A stretch of DNA of 64,000 nt from Kofleriaceae bacterium (GCA_018057825.1 JAGPCY010000018.1:97186-161185), one strand, 5' to 3'. Positions 18,754-31,874 are shown, numbered from the stretch's first letter. The notes: a model not told the origin generated them from the letters alone. Numbers and translations: made by a program.

Positions 18754-20214
18754 TCAGGGCTTCTTGCGGGCGCGCGCGGCCTGCGCGGGAGTATAGACCG
18801 GGGCGTAGGCGATGGCGCACTCCGCGCCGCCGCCGAAGTCGACCAGCACCGGTTCGGGGCACTCGTCGAGGCTGACCGCGATGGTCTCGGCGCCGAACCG
18901 GAAGGTGGTGTGGCCGGCCGCCGGGGTGCCGAAGGACACCCGGACCTTGCCGATCACCGTGTTGCTGCGGCCGTACAGGTCGAGCATCGCGTCGCGATCG
19001 ATGTGGACCGCGACCGACGGCCGGCCCCCGGCCTTGCTGACGAAGGACGACAGGCCCTTCACGTGGAGCTGCCGGCTCCCGCCGATCGGCGGCATCGCGG
19101 TCAGGCGCAGGCGGGCGCTGCCACCCAGCCCGGCGACGTCGGCCACGCCGCCGACCAGGGTGATGAACTGCCCGGTCCGCTGCGCGACCTGGAACGGCGC
19201 CCCGACCGCGAGGCGGCGCGGCGGATGGGCCCGCGCGGCGCGCTCGCCAGCGCTGGCCACCACCTCGATCGGCGGGCTCGGGCGCCCCTCGGGCAGGACC
19301 GCGGTCGGCGCGGTGATCGGCTCGAAGGCGTCGGCCAGGTCGAGGGCGAAGCTGCCAGCGTCGGTCGGCCGCTCGTCGGGGTGGAAGCGAAGGGCCCGCG
19401 CCAGGAGCGCGACCGCTCGGCTGGGCAGGTCGAGGGGCGCCAGCGCCGCCGCCACCAGCTCGTCGGACTCGCGGCGCTTGCGGTAGCCCTCGTAGACGTC
19501 CTCGTCGGCGAAGATCGCGGTGCCGGTCAACATGTAGACCGCGACCGCGGCCAGCGAGTAGAGGTCGGCGACCGGGGTGACCTCCTGGCCGGCGAGCTGC
19601 TCGGGGGCGGCCCAGCTCGGCGAGTACATCGCCATGCGCTGGCCGGACACCACCTGGGTGTCGCCGGCCCGGGCCGCGGGGCTCTCGGCGGCGCCGTCCT
19701 CGTGCCACTTGGCGACGCCGAAGTCGGCCAGCTTGGCCAGGCGCGTCGCGCCGACCACGGCGAACAGGATGTTGTGGGGTTTGACGTCGCGGTGGACGAT
19801 GCCGAGCGCGTGGGCCTCGGCCAGGGCCTCACACATCGCCCGGGTCACGCGCAGGACCTCGTCGCCGCCCAGGGGCCCGCGCTCGCGGACGAGCTGGGTC
19901 AGGGTCCCGCCATTCATGAACTCCGAGACGTGGAACGGCACCGCATCGCCGAGGTGACCGAAGTCGTAGATGCGCAGCGTGTGCGGGTGGGTCAGCCGCG
20001 ACAGCGCGAAGGCCTCCTGGACGAAGTGCTCGTAGCTGGTCTTGGCGACGCCGGGATCCCCGGGGACGCTGGTGAACACCTTGATGCACACCGGCCGATC
20101 GAGCCGGGTGTCGGTGCCGCGGTAGACCGCGCTGTGGCCGCCGGTCGCGATCTGCTCGACCACATGGTAGCGGTCGAGGACCGAGTCGCCGGGGGCGAGG
20201 GTGGCGGTGGACAC
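18754..20214 (-). CDS. Ser/Thr protein kinase with C-terminal beta domain
   Basis: 486 residues from GTG. The kinase domain spans about residues 15-290: ATGGHSAVYRGTD, VCIKVF, HRDVKPHNIL, LADFGVAK and WAAPEQLAG, all canonical, so likely active. The C-terminal ~150 residues (GAPFQVAQRTGQFITLVGG, LHVKGLSSFVSKAG, LYGRSNTVIGKVRVSFG) look beta-rich and are not a named domain to me; they may bind substrate or ligand. No membrane helix. It shares a transcription unit with the kinase downstream. TACGAT ends 8 nt before the GTG. Confidence 0.9.
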   Translation of the reverse strand: MSTATLAPGDSVLDRYHVVEQIATGGHSAVYRGTDTRLDRPVCIKVFTSVPGDPGVAKTSYEHFVQEAFALSRLTHPHTLRIYDFGHLGDAVPFHVSEFMNGGTLTQLVRERGPLGGDEVLRVTRAMCEALAEAHALGIVHRDVKPHNILFAVVGATRLAKLADFGVAKWHEDGAAESPAARAGDTQVVSGQRMAMYSPSWAAPEQLAGQEVTPVADLYSLAAVAVYMLTGTAIFADEDVYEGYRKRRESDELVAAALAPLDLPSRAVALLARALRFHPDERPTDAGSFALDLADAFEPITAPTAVLPEGRPSPPIEVVASAGERAARAHPPRRLAVGAPFQVAQRTGQFITLVGGVADVAGLGGSARLRLTAMPPIGGSRQLHVKGLSSFVSKAGGRPSVAVHIDRDAMLDLYGRSNTVIGKVRVSFGTPAAGHTTFRFGAETIAVSLDECPEPVLVDFGGGAECAIAYAPVYTPAQAARARKKP

Positions 20215-20222
20215 GAGCGCGG

Positions 20223-20228
20223 ATCGTA
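20223..20228 (-). promoter_or_regulatory. -10-like TACGAT upstream of kinase GTG
   Basis: TACGAT on the minus strand ends 8 nt before the GTG at 20214. There is no Shine-Dalgarno, so the mRNA may be leaderless. Confidence 0.45.
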
Positions 20229-20417
20229 CACCGCGCCCGCCGGGCCCGCGAGGTGGGGCCGCTGACCTGGAGTGACGTGTCGCGCCGTCGCCGGACCGCG
20301 CCCCGTCGTAGGGCCCGCGAAAGCCATCCGGGCGCCTCGACCGCGATCTTCGACCGACTTGTTCATTCGCGGGCCCTTACACTCGAGCCCGCCCACGAAG
20401 CTCGAGGAGCGCCGCGA

Positions 20418-21716
<1,299 letters not shown>

Positions 21717-21822
21717 ACGGGTACTCCCTCGATCGTTTGAGCCTTGGATGCCGCAGCGCGGCGAGTCGACGCGCGGACCCTAGCAGATCTCGACCGCGCG
21801 CCCGGGATTGCGAGGGTGCAAA

Positions 21823-22095
21823 ATGCGTCCGGCCGTGTGGTTCGTGTACATACTTTGTTCCGCTGGTGGGCGGACCTACGTCGGGGTCACGACCGACGTG
21901 GCCCGCCGGGTGCGCCAGCACAACGGCGAGCTGGCCGGGGGGGCCCGCGCCACCCGGGCCCATCGGCCGTGGCAGATCGGGCGGGTCCACGGGCCGGTCG
22001 CCACGCGGGCGGCGGCGCAAAAACTCGAGGCGGCGGTGAAGCGACGCCGCGGCGCCCTGCGCCTGACCGCGCTTCCGGTAGACTCCACCTCGTGA
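21823..22095 (+). CDS. GIY-YIG domain endonuclease-like protein
   Basis: 90 residues from ATG 21823, with GAGGG 6 nt upstream. It shows WFVYILCSAGGRTYVGVTTDVARRV, the GIY-YIG nuclease core (here VYI...YVG), and a following R-x3-H. This single-domain size matches the UPF0213/YhbQ group, linked to DNA repair or structure-specific cutting. Metal-binding Glu appears as AQKLEAAVKR. An in-frame TTG at 21808 is an alternative start. The stop overlaps the GTG of the next gene. Confidence 0.85.
   Translation: MRPAVWFVYILCSAGGRTYVGVTTDVARRVRQHNGELAGGARATRAHRPWQIGRVHGPVATRAAAQKLEAAVKRRRGALRLTALPVDSTS
22079..22084 (+). promoter_or_regulatory. -10-like TAGACT inside the end of the GIY-YIG gene
   Basis: TAGACT ends 7 nt before GTG 22092. 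It could drive a leaderless transcript of the membrane TPR gene in addition to readthrough. Confidence 0.45.
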
Positions 22096-23027
22096 GCAAG
22101 TCCGACACCGCGCTGACCCTGGTCGGCGACGCCGCCCCGCCGTGGCGGGTGTCTCGGTCGCTCGCCGACGCCAAGCCCGGCGAGGTCCTGCTCCTCGACG
22201 ACAGCGGCCAGGTCATGGGGGAAGGGGCGCTGCGCAAGCAGCAGACCCTGGCGTGGGCGGCGGTCGGCGGGGTGGCCGGGGTCGGGGTGGCGGCGCTGTC
22301 CTTGGCCACCGGGCCGCTGTTCGGCGCCCTGGCCGGCGGCGTCTTCGCGCTCTTGATGTGGCGCCAGAGCCAGGCCTGGCGCAGCGCCCGGGCCGCCCTG
22401 GTCCTGGCCTCGGCTGGGCGCCGCGACGAGGCCCTGGCCGCGGTCGACGCCCTCGAGCGTGGCCGCACGGCCGAGCCCCTGCGGCCGTTTCTGGCCTACC
22501 TGCGAGGCAAGCTCGAGTGGCAGCGCGGTCAGTTCGACGCCGCCCTGGCGCTCTACGATCGGGCCATGGGCTCGGTGGCGCCGCGGCGCCGCCGCGCCAT
22601 GTACTGGGTGTGCGCCTTCGATCGGGCCCAGCTCCTGGCGGTCATGGGGCGCCTGCCGGCCGCGCGGACCGCGCGGACCGAGCTCGGCCAGGCCCCGAGC
22701 GGCGACTACTTCGCGCTCGAGCTGGCCCTCACCGATCTGGTGCTGGCGTTTTGCGCCGACGACCCCAGCGAGCTGCCGGCCGACGAGGAACTCTACGACT
22801 GGGCCAAGGTCGCCCTGGGCTGCAGCCGGTTCGGCACCAACCTCGTGCTCCTGGCCTGGGCCCTCGGCCGGCGCGGCGATCGCGACTTCGAGACCATGCT
22901 CCTGCGCGAGGCCGGGCCCCGGCTGGCCACCGAGTTCCTGTCCGACAGCTTCCCAGCCCTCGCGCGCTACTACGAAGCCCGCAAGGTCGAGCTCGGCGCC
23001 GACCGGCCCGACGACGACGATCCGTAG
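22092..23027 (+). CDS. Membrane protein with TPR-like C-terminal domain
   Basis: 311 residues from GTG, overlapping the previous stop. A hydrophobic hairpin at about residues 50-90 (LAWAAVGGVAGVGVAALSL, LFGALAGGVFALLMW) is followed by TPR-like helices (ARAALVLASAGRRDEALAAV, FLAYLRGKLEWQRGQFDAALALYDRAM) likely in the cytoplasm. No enzyme motif was seen. The N-terminal 45 residues are soluble, with PGEVLLLDDSGQVM. Function unknown. It converges on the hybrid kinase gene with a 21-bp gap. Confidence 0.75.
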   Translation: MSKSDTALTLVGDAAPPWRVSRSLADAKPGEVLLLDDSGQVMGEGALRKQQTLAWAAVGGVAGVGVAALSLATGPLFGALAGGVFALLMWRQSQAWRSARAALVLASAGRRDEALAAVDALERGRTAEPLRPFLAYLRGKLEWQRGQFDAALALYDRAMGSVAPRRRRAMYWVCAFDRAQLLAVMGRLPAARTARTELGQAPSGDYFALELALTDLVLAFCADDPSELPADEELYDWAKVALGCSRFGTNLVLLAWALGRRGDRDFETMLLREAGPRLATEFLSDSFPALARYYEARKVELGADRPDDDDP

Positions 23028-23048
23028 CGGCGGTCGCGGCGACCCGCG

Positions 23049-26000
23049 TCAGCGTCCGGTCCGGGCCAGGAGCGCGGCGATCGCGGCGCGCAGGTCCGGG
23101 GTGGCCACCGGCTTGGCCAGGTAGCGATCGCCCATCGCCTTGACGAAGGCGTCGCCGCGGGGCGTGAAGGTCCCGCCGCTGATGAACAGCATCCGGTCGG
23201 CCTGCGCCGGATCGATCGCGGCCACCGCGGCGTGGAGCTCGGGGCCATCGAGCTCCGGCATCATGAGGTCCGAGATGATGCAGTCGTAGCGTTGGCCGGC
23301 GGCGATCGCCGCCAGCACGGCCCGCGGGTGGGCCGAGGTCTCGACGTCGTGGACCCGCGCGAGCCCGCGGCGGATCACCTCGGTGACCCGAGGCTCGTCA
23401 TCCACGACCAGCACCCGGGCGCGGGTCGGCGGCGCCGCTGGGGCCGACGGCGCGGGCGGGCGGGTCGCGGTCGCTGCCGGCAAGACCGCGCGGAACGTGC
23501 TCCCGCGGCCGACCTCGCTCTCGACCTCGAGGGCGCCGCCGAAGCGCGTCAGGATGCCGTGGACGATCGACAGCCCGAGGCCGGTGCCCTGGCCGATCGG
23601 CTTGGTGGTGAAGAACGGATCGCACAGGCGAGGCAGATCGGCCGGCTGGACCCCGCACCCGGTGTCGGCGACGGCGATCTCGACCCGGCCATCGGGGCGC
23701 TGGCGCGTCCGCACGGTCACGCGGTTGGTCGCGACTGCGCCTTCGGCGATCGCCTGCGCCGCGTTGACCAGGAGGTTGAGCACGACCTGGCCGAGGCGGT
23801 GCGCGTTGACCCACACCGGCGGGACGTCGGCCAGGTCGACGACCAGCTCGGCGCGGTGGCGGATCTCGTTCTTGCAGATGCCCAGGGTGGATTCGATCAC
23901 CGGCGCGAGCTCGATCGGGCCCTCGTGGTCGTCGTTGGGGCGGCTGAACGTGCGCAGGTCGCGCACGATGCGCGCCACTCGGCCGGCGCCGTCGAGCGCG
24001 TCGGTGACCGCGCCCTCGAGGGCGGCGCGGTCGGGTTCGGCCCCCGGGGCCGCGCGCAGCTCCACGGCGATCATCTCGAGGTTCCCGATCACGTAGGTGA
24101 GCGGGTTGTTGATCTCGTGCGCGACCCCGGCGGCCAAGGTCCCGATCGACGCCATGCGCTCGGTGGTGCGCAACATCGTCTCGAGCTGCTTGCGCTTGGT
24201 CACGTCGCGACCGACACACAGCACCGCGGGCTGCCCCTCGTGGACGAGCGCGAGGTACCACAGGTCGGCGAGGGCGAAGCCGCCGCCCCGGTGCTCGAAG
24301 CGCTGCTCGCCGGCGACCGGCGTCGCCGGGGCCTGGGCGGTGGCCGCGGCGGCCGTGGTCGGCGTGGTCGACGTCGGCGCGGTCGGTGGCGCGGTCGGTG
24401 GCGCGGTCGGTGGCGCGGTCGGCGGCGCGGTCGGTGGCGCGGTCGCGAACGGCGTCCCGCCGAGCTCGCTGGCGGTCGTGGCCCCGGCGATCCGGAGCGC
24501 CTCGTCGTTGGCGTACAGGACCTGGCCATCTTGGACCAGCGCCACCGCGACCGGCATGCGCGCGAGCAAGTGGCGAAAGTTGGCCTCGCTGGTGGCGGTG
24601 CGGGCGAGCGCCAGGTCGAGCTCGCGGGTGCGCTCGCGAACCCGCTCCCGCAGCGCGAGCTCGCGACGCCGCGCCGCGGTGGTGCCGACGTAGACCAGGG
24701 CGGCGAGGGCGGCGAGGCCGGCCAGCCACGCCAACCAGCGAAACCAGTCGGTCTCGTAGACGTGCGGCGGCAGCACCACCTCGAGCGCGGCCGGTGGGCC
24801 CCAGGTCGTGTCGGGCAGGCGAGCCGAGACCTCGAAGCGGTAGCGGCCGGGGCCGAGGTTGGTGTACGCGGCGGCGCGGCGATCTCCGACGTCGAGCCAG
24901 GTCTGATCGTAGCCGAGCAGGCGATAGCGAAACCGGAGCTGACCCGGGGCCGCGAACTCCGGCGCGGTGAACCCGACCTCGAAGTCGCGATGCCCCAGCC
25001 GCAGCCGGGCCGCGGCCTCCGTCGGCGCGCGCCGATCGCCGCGGTGGTCGTCGAGGAGCTCGATGGTCGCGCGCGGCGCCGCGGCGGGGGCGCGCCAGCG
25101 CTCGAGATCGAACAGCGCGAGGCCGGCCACGGTCGGGATCCAGACCCGGCCGTCGTGCGCCACCAGGAGCGAGGTCGCGCCCGCGGTGTTGCACTCCGGC
25201 GAGCGCATGCCGTCGTGGGTGCCGTAGCGCACCGGTGCGACGCGCGCGGCGCGCCCGTCGAAGTACGCGTCGAGGTCAGCGGCCGCGATGCGGTACGGGC
25301 CCTGGTTGGAGGTGAGCCACACCTGATCGCCGCGCGCGGCCATGGCCAGCACCTGTCCGGTCGGGAGCCCATCGTCGGGCCGCAGCCATCCGACGTCGTC
25401 GGCGGTGACCCGAGCCACGCCGTTGCCGGTGCCGACCAAAACGCCGCCCGTGGTCGGCAGGATGCTCGAGACGCTGGGTCGGCCATCGAGGGCGCGGGGC
25501 GTGAACTGCTCGCCGACCAGGACCCCGAACACGTCCATGCCACCGAGCCACAGGCCGCCGCCCTGGCGGTCCTCGATCACCAGATCGTAGGCGACCGGTG
25601 GCAGGTGGTAGCGCGCGGTGACGTCGACGAAGCCCCCGTCGGCGTCGCGGCGCGCCAGCCCACGCGCGGTGCCGACCCACATCGCGCCGGCGTGATCGAA
25701 CGCGATCGCGCGCGCGTCGGAGTTCGGGAGCCCCTGGGCGGTGGTGAACTGCTCCCAGCGGTCGCCGCGGTGGTGCCACAGGCCGACCGAGGTGCCGACC
25801 CACATCGAACCGTCGGGGGCGAGGACGATCGTGCCGACCGAGCTGTCGGGATGGAACGTCGGTGGGGCGCGCTGGACGAAGCGATCGCCGACCAGCTCGC
25901 CCAGGCCGCCGGCCTCGGTTCCAACCCAGATCGTGCCGTCGCGCGCCTGCGCCACGGCCCACACGACGTCCGCGGCCAGGCCGTCGGCGGTGGTGTAGGT

Positions 26001-26903
26001 GCGGACTCGGCGCGGGCGCAGCATCGACAGCCCGGTGAGCTGGCCGCCGATCCAGGTCAGGTCGCCGTCGGAGGTGATCGAGGCGCTCGCGCGGTCGAGC
26101 CCGGGCGTCGCGGGCCGGACGAAGCGGGCCCCGTCGAACCACGCCACGCCCCCGAGGGTCGCGACCCACACCGTGCCATCGGGGAAGACCGAGACGTCCT
26201 TGACGGCGAGAGAGGGCAGGCCGTCGGTCGCGGTGTAGCGCCGGCTCGCGCCGTCGTCGTCGAGGCTGCACAGGCCGTGGTCGCGGCTCGCGACCCACAG
26301 GCGGCCCGGGCTCACCGCCAGCGACCACAGGTTGTCACTGGGCTCGATGCAGCTATCGAACCAGCGCACGCCGGCGGCGCCGACCTCGCCCAGCCGGGTG
26401 CGGGTGGCGATCACGATCGTGTCGTCGCCGCGCACCGCGATGGCGACCACCTCGTCGCCCGGGTAGCGCTCGGCCTGGACCCCGCCGCCCGTCGCGACCA
26501 GGCCATGGTCGGTGCCCCACCACAGCCGGCCGTCACCGGCGCGCGCCACGGCGCGCACGCGCGCGTCAGCCGGGACGTCCGGAACCCGTCGGAGGTCGCC
26601 ATGGATCAGCGCGAAGGCCCCGCAGCCCTCGGTCCCGACCGCGATCCCGCCGGCGCCGTCGGCCTCGAGGGCCAGCACCGACGGGCACGGCAGGTCGCCG
26701 TGGACGACGAAGCGGTCGCCGTCGAAGCGGACCAGCCCCTCCTGGGTGCCGAGCCAGAGGAAGCCGTCGCCATCCTTGGCGACCGCGGTCACCGTGTTCT
26801 GCGGCAGGCCGTCGTCGGTGCTCCAGCGCGTGACCTGCCACGGGTCCTCGCCGCCGGGCGGCTCGGTCGCCACCGCCGCAGCGAGGACCAGCGCGATCCA
26901 CAT
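23049..26903 (-). CDS. Hybrid sensor histidine kinase with two-component propeller sensor
   Basis: 1284 residues. It has a signal peptide, then about residues 20-600 of Reg_prop repeats forming periplasmic beta-propellers (WSTDDGLPQNTVTAVAKDGD, LWLGTQEGLVRF and many like it), and a Y_Y_Y domain (about 614-708, FRYRLLGYDQTWLDVG). A membrane helix follows at about 711-735, then a PAS domain (about 781-900), a HisKA domain with GVAHEINNPL (His about 928), an HATPase with DTGCGVQ and GTGLGLSIVHG, and a C-terminal receiver with the phosphoacceptor Asp in CIISDLMMPELDGPEL. There is no DNA-binding output domain, so signalling passes to another protein. The PAS domain holds an APPT repeat insertion. 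Confidence 0.93.
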   Translation of the reverse strand: MWIALVLAAAVATEPPGGEDPWQVTRWSTDDGLPQNTVTAVAKDGDGFLWLGTQEGLVRFDGDRFVVHGDLPCPSVLALEADGAGGIAVGTEGCGAFALIHGDLRRVPDVPADARVRAVARAGDGRLWWGTDHGLVATGGGVQAERYPGDEVVAIAVRGDDTIVIATRTRLGEVGAAGVRWFDSCIEPSDNLWSLAVSPGRLWVASRDHGLCSLDDDGASRRYTATDGLPSLAVKDVSVFPDGTVWVATLGGVAWFDGARFVRPATPGLDRASASITSDGDLTWIGGQLTGLSMLRPRRVRTYTTADGLAADVVWAVAQARDGTIWVGTEAGGLGELVGDRFVQRAPPTFHPDSSVGTIVLAPDGSMWVGTSVGLWHHRGDRWEQFTTAQGLPNSDARAIAFDHAGAMWVGTARGLARRDADGGFVDVTARYHLPPVAYDLVIEDRQGGGLWLGGMDVFGVLVGEQFTPRALDGRPSVSSILPTTGGVLVGTGNGVARVTADDVGWLRPDDGLPTGQVLAMAARGDQVWLTSNQGPYRIAAADLDAYFDGRAARVAPVRYGTHDGMRSPECNTAGATSLLVAHDGRVWIPTVAGLALFDLERWRAPAAAPRATIELLDDHRGDRRAPTEAAARLRLGHRDFEVGFTAPEFAAPGQLRFRYRLLGYDQTWLDVGDRRAAAYTNLGPGRYRFEVSARLPDTTWGPPAALEVVLPPHVYETDWFRWLAWLAGLAALAALVYVGTTAARRRELALRERVRERTRELDLALARTATSEANFRHLLARMPVAVALVQDGQVLYANDEALRIAGATTASELGGTPFATAPPTAPPTAPPTAPPTAPPTAPTSTTPTTAAAATAQAPATPVAGEQRFEHRGGGFALADLWYLALVHEGQPAVLCVGRDVTKRKQLETMLRTTERMASIGTLAAGVAHEINNPLTYVIGNLEMIAVELRAAPGAEPDRAALEGAVTDALDGAGRVARIVRDLRTFSRPNDDHEGPIELAPVIESTLGICKNEIRHRAELVVDLADVPPVWVNAHRLGQVVLNLLVNAAQAIAEGAVATNRVTVRTRQRPDGRVEIAVADTGCGVQPADLPRLCDPFFTTKPIGQGTGLGLSIVHGILTRFGGALEVESEVGRGSTFRAVLPAATATRPPAPSAPAAPPTRARVLVVDDEPRVTEVIRRGLARVHDVETSAHPRAVLAAIAAGQRYDCIISDLMMPELDGPELHAAVAAIDPAQADRMLFISGGTFTPRGDAFVKAMGDRYLAKPVATPDLRAAIAALLARTGR
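24378..24445 (-). repeat. 12-bp tandem repeat inside the PAS domain
   Basis: Five to six units of GCGGTCGGTGGC (plus strand) encode (A/T)PPT repeats followed by an Ala/Thr/Pro stretch, inserted between the PAS segments LGGTPFA and EQRFEHRG. They keep the frame. Copy number likely varies. Confidence 0.85.
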
Positions 26904-26958
26904 GGATCCTGATTCGACCAGACCGTCCCTCCGTTCACCTGCACCTCGGGATCGCCCC

Positions 26959-27158
26959 GCGCCTCCGCCCCGCCTCCGCCTCCTCCTCGGACTCGGACTC
27001 GGACTCGGGTTCGGGTTCGGGTTCGGGTTCGGGTTCGGGTTCGGGTTCCGGTTCCGGTTCCGGTTCCGGTTCCCGTCTCGGTCTCCGCCTCGGTCTCCGC
27101 TTCGGCCTCGGTCTCGGTCTCGGTCTCGGCCTCCGCCTCGGCCTCCGCCTCGGTCTAG
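26959..27158. repeat. Hexanucleotide array 4 (CTCGGT/TTCGGG, reverse orientation)
   Basis: About 200 bp. On the plus strand it reads CTCGGA, then a run of TTCGGG, then TTCCGG, then CTCGGT/CTCCGC, ending CGGTCTAGG. It is in the opposite orientation to arrays 1-3. It lies upstream of the hybrid kinase start; the 176-bp tandem element separates it from the next stop codon. Confidence 0.9.
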
Positions 27159-27327
27159 GTCACCGCGACCCGCCACGCAGCAGCAGAAAAGCCCTCAGGC
27201 AACACCGCCGGAGGTCACCACCTCCGGACGTGCATGCGGTCAGCGGCTGAACGCCGGCCCTCACTCACCAACGCCGCCGGTGACACCGACGGCGACGCTC
27301 CCGCGATCCGGACGTTTTGGGAGGGGG

Positions 27328-27359
27328 CCCCTTCGCTTCGCGAAGGGGGAGGTTTTTTT
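27328..27359 (+). terminator. Intrinsic terminator, copy 1
   Basis: CCCCTTCGC pairs with GCGAAGGGG around a 3-nt loop, followed after GAGG by seven T. It works on the plus strand, opposite to both flanking genes. Confidence 0.75.
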
Positions 27360-27503
27360 CGAAAAGCCCTCAGACCTGTTTCGTCGGTGGCCACCACCCT
27401 CGGAGGTGCGTGCAGACAGCGGCTGAACGCCGGCCCTCACGCACCCACGCCGCCGGTGACACCGACGGCGACGCTCCCGCGATCCGGACGTTTTGGGAGG
27501 GGG

Positions 27504-27535
27504 CCCCTTCGCTTCGCGAAGGGGGAGGGTTTTTT
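27504..27535 (+). terminator. Intrinsic terminator, copy 2
   Basis: Same 9-bp stem and loop as at 27328, followed by GAGGG and six T. Exactly 176 bp downstream of the first. Confidence 0.75.
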
Positions 27536-27578
27536 CGAAAAACCCTCAGGCAACACCGCAGGAAAAACCCTCCGAAGA

Positions 27579-28784
<1,206 letters not shown>

Positions 28785-28900
28785 GGTTCCTCCGGACGTT
28801 CGGCGCGCCGACGCCCGCCGATAGATAGATGACGGCCCGCGCAGCATACCATTCACCGCGGGGCGCCACCGGTGCGGCCACCGTCACGATCGCGCGCGGA

Positions 28901-30337
28901 TCACGATCCGGCGCGGCTGCGCAGGGCCTCGATGAGGACCATGCGCGCCGCGGTGTGGGCCTTGAGCTGCCACAGCTCGGGGTTGCCGAGCAGGACCGAG
29001 ACCGAGAGCTGGGGCTTGTCGACGGGCGCATAGCCGACGAACCACGAGTACTGCATGTAGAACGGGTCGTCGTCCGACAGCGTCCCGGTCTTGCCGGCGA
29101 CCGCCACGCCGGGGATACGCTCGCGGCCGGCGAAGGCCTTGGCCGCGCTGCCGTCGGCGCAGGTGGCGGCCATCATCGTCCCGACCTCGTCCGCCACCGA
29201 CTCCTCGAGGACCCGCTGGCCGGCTGGCGTCGGCGCCGCCGGCAGCTCCTGCGCGCCGTCGAGGTACCCGGAGACGAGCTGCGGGGGCATCGCCATGCCC
29301 CCCGCGGCCACGGTGTTGGCGAGCATCGCGCCGCCGACCGCCGACAAGGTCACGCCCTGAAAGCCGGCCGCGGTCCGCGCGAAGTCGACGCCCTTGTCGG
29401 CGGGCATCGCGGTGAGCTCGCCGACCTCCCCGTCGAGGGGGGCGGGCAGCGGGCGATCGAACCCGAGGCGGCGCGCCACCTCGGTGAGCTGGCCCGGGGT
29501 CAGCTTCTGGTGGGTCAGCTTGGCGATGATCGCGTTCTGCGAGTGGGCGACGCCGTAGGATAGGTCTTCGCAGCGACGGTCGAGGCGCGAGGCGGTGAGG
29601 TTGGACTCCATCACCGAGCGGACGCCGCCGTGGAAGCACACCCGGTCGGACTTGCGCACCCCGGCCTCGACCAGGGCCGCCGCGGTCACGACCTTGAAGA
29701 TCGACGCCGACGGCGCCCAGGCGTCGAGGGCCAGCCGGGGATCGGCGATACCTTCGCCGGCCCCGGTCGGGTCGTCGGTGCGGCGACCGGCGAGCGCCAG
29801 GATTCGGCCGTCGGGGTGGGTGACCACGATGGCGCCGCGCGGGGCCTTCGCGCGACGCAGCACCTTCTCGGCGACCGCCTGGATCTTGGGATCGAGGGTG
29901 AGGATCGCCCACCGCCCGTCGCGCATCGGCGCCAGGTAGCGATCGCCTCGTAGCTCCATGCGCGCCAGGTCGAGCTCCGGGGTGCGGTCTGCGGCGGCGC
30001 CGCCGATCGGGCGCGGCGGCGGCAGCGGCGCCATGGCCCCGGCCGCCATCTCCCCGGCCGCCATCTCCCCGGCCGCCATCTCCCCGGCCGCCGATAGCCC
30101 GGCCGCCGACAGCGCGGCAGCGGCCGGCCCGGTCGTCGGAGGCGGCGCGTTGGCCGCCGCCGGCGCGACCGCCAGCGGGGGGACCAGGGCCAGCGGGGAC
30201 ACGGCGGCATGGGCGGCGACGTCGCGGCGCCCCAGGTCGGGGGCGACCCGGTCGTCGTCCCGCCCGAGCGCCAGCACCGCCGCGCCGAGCGCGAGGCCGA
30301 CGCCGAGGAGCAGGTTACGGCGGACGCGGCGAACCAT
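28901..30337 (-). CDS. Penicillin-binding protein, class B-like transpeptidase
   Basis: 478 residues. An N-terminal membrane anchor (LLLGVGLALGAAVLALG) and a long Ala/Pro linker precede a transpeptidase domain. The active-site motifs are PSASIFKVV (SxxK), SQN (SxN) and AGKTGTLS (KTG). YGVAHSQNAIIAKL and GFQGVTLSAVGGAMLANTV match penicillin-binding transpeptidases. It would cross-link peptidoglycan in the periplasm. It lacks the usual PBP dimerisation domain, so it may be a specialised or L,D-independent monofunctional enzyme. The linker contains AAGEM pentapeptide repeats. It is divergent from pgi. Confidence 0.88.
   Translation of the reverse strand: MVRRVRRNLLLGVGLALGAAVLALGRDDDRVAPDLGRRDVAAHAAVSPLALVPPLAVAPAAANAPPPTTGPAAAALSAAGLSAAGEMAAGEMAAGEMAAGAMAPLPPPRPIGGAAADRTPELDLARMELRGDRYLAPMRDGRWAILTLDPKIQAVAEKVLRRAKAPRGAIVVTHPDGRILALAGRRTDDPTGAGEGIADPRLALDAWAPSASIFKVVTAAALVEAGVRKSDRVCFHGGVRSVMESNLTASRLDRRCEDLSYGVAHSQNAIIAKLTHQKLTPGQLTEVARRLGFDRPLPAPLDGEVGELTAMPADKGVDFARTAAGFQGVTLSAVGGAMLANTVAAGGMAMPPQLVSGYLDGAQELPAAPTPAGQRVLEESVADEVGTMMAATCADGSAAKAFAGRERIPGVAVAGKTGTLSDDDPFYMQYSWFVGYAPVDKPQLSVSVLLGNPELWQLKAHTAARMVLIEALRSRAGS
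30036..30095 (-). repeat. 15-bp in-frame repeat in the PBP linker
   Basis: CCGGCCGCCATCTCC-type units (plus strand) encode AAGEM three times, then AAGAM. Confidence 0.8.
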
Positions 30338-30467
30338 GGGACCGTAGGCTTACCCCAGGGGCACGGCCGGCCGCAACTATCGTGTACTCCCGGCGCCCAC
30401 CTGCCGCGGCCATTCCCAGGTCGACCCCGCGAGCGATCGCCCGCCGTAGGCTACAGTCCCGCCCCAC

Positions 30468-31863
<1,396 letters not shown>

Positions 31864-31874
<11 letters not shown>

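Larger units (their letters stand above)
27186..27565 (+). repeat. Tandem ~176-bp element, two full copies plus a partial third
   Basis: Copies begin at 27186, 27361 and 27537 with GAAAAGCCCTCAG (or GAAAAACCCTCAG), spaced 175 and 176 bp. They share a long near-identical middle (CAGCGGCTGAACGCCGG... to GGGAGGGGGCCCC) and end in a hairpin with a T-run. The start of copy 1 has a perfect 8-bp stem (CCGGAGGT/ACCTCCGG, 4-nt loop) that is degraded in copy 2. No protein-coding signal is convincing. It fills the spacer between two minus-strand genes. Confidence 0.85.

Noticed and set aside
23232-26912. A 1226-codon open frame opposite the hybrid kinase
   Set aside because: It is the antisense of a clear kinase, rich in Arg, Ala, Gly and Asp, with no recognisable domain.
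27186-27565. Tandem 176-bp element as CRISPR or insertion sequence
   Set aside because: There are only two to three copies, no spacers, no transposase and no terminal inverted repeats.
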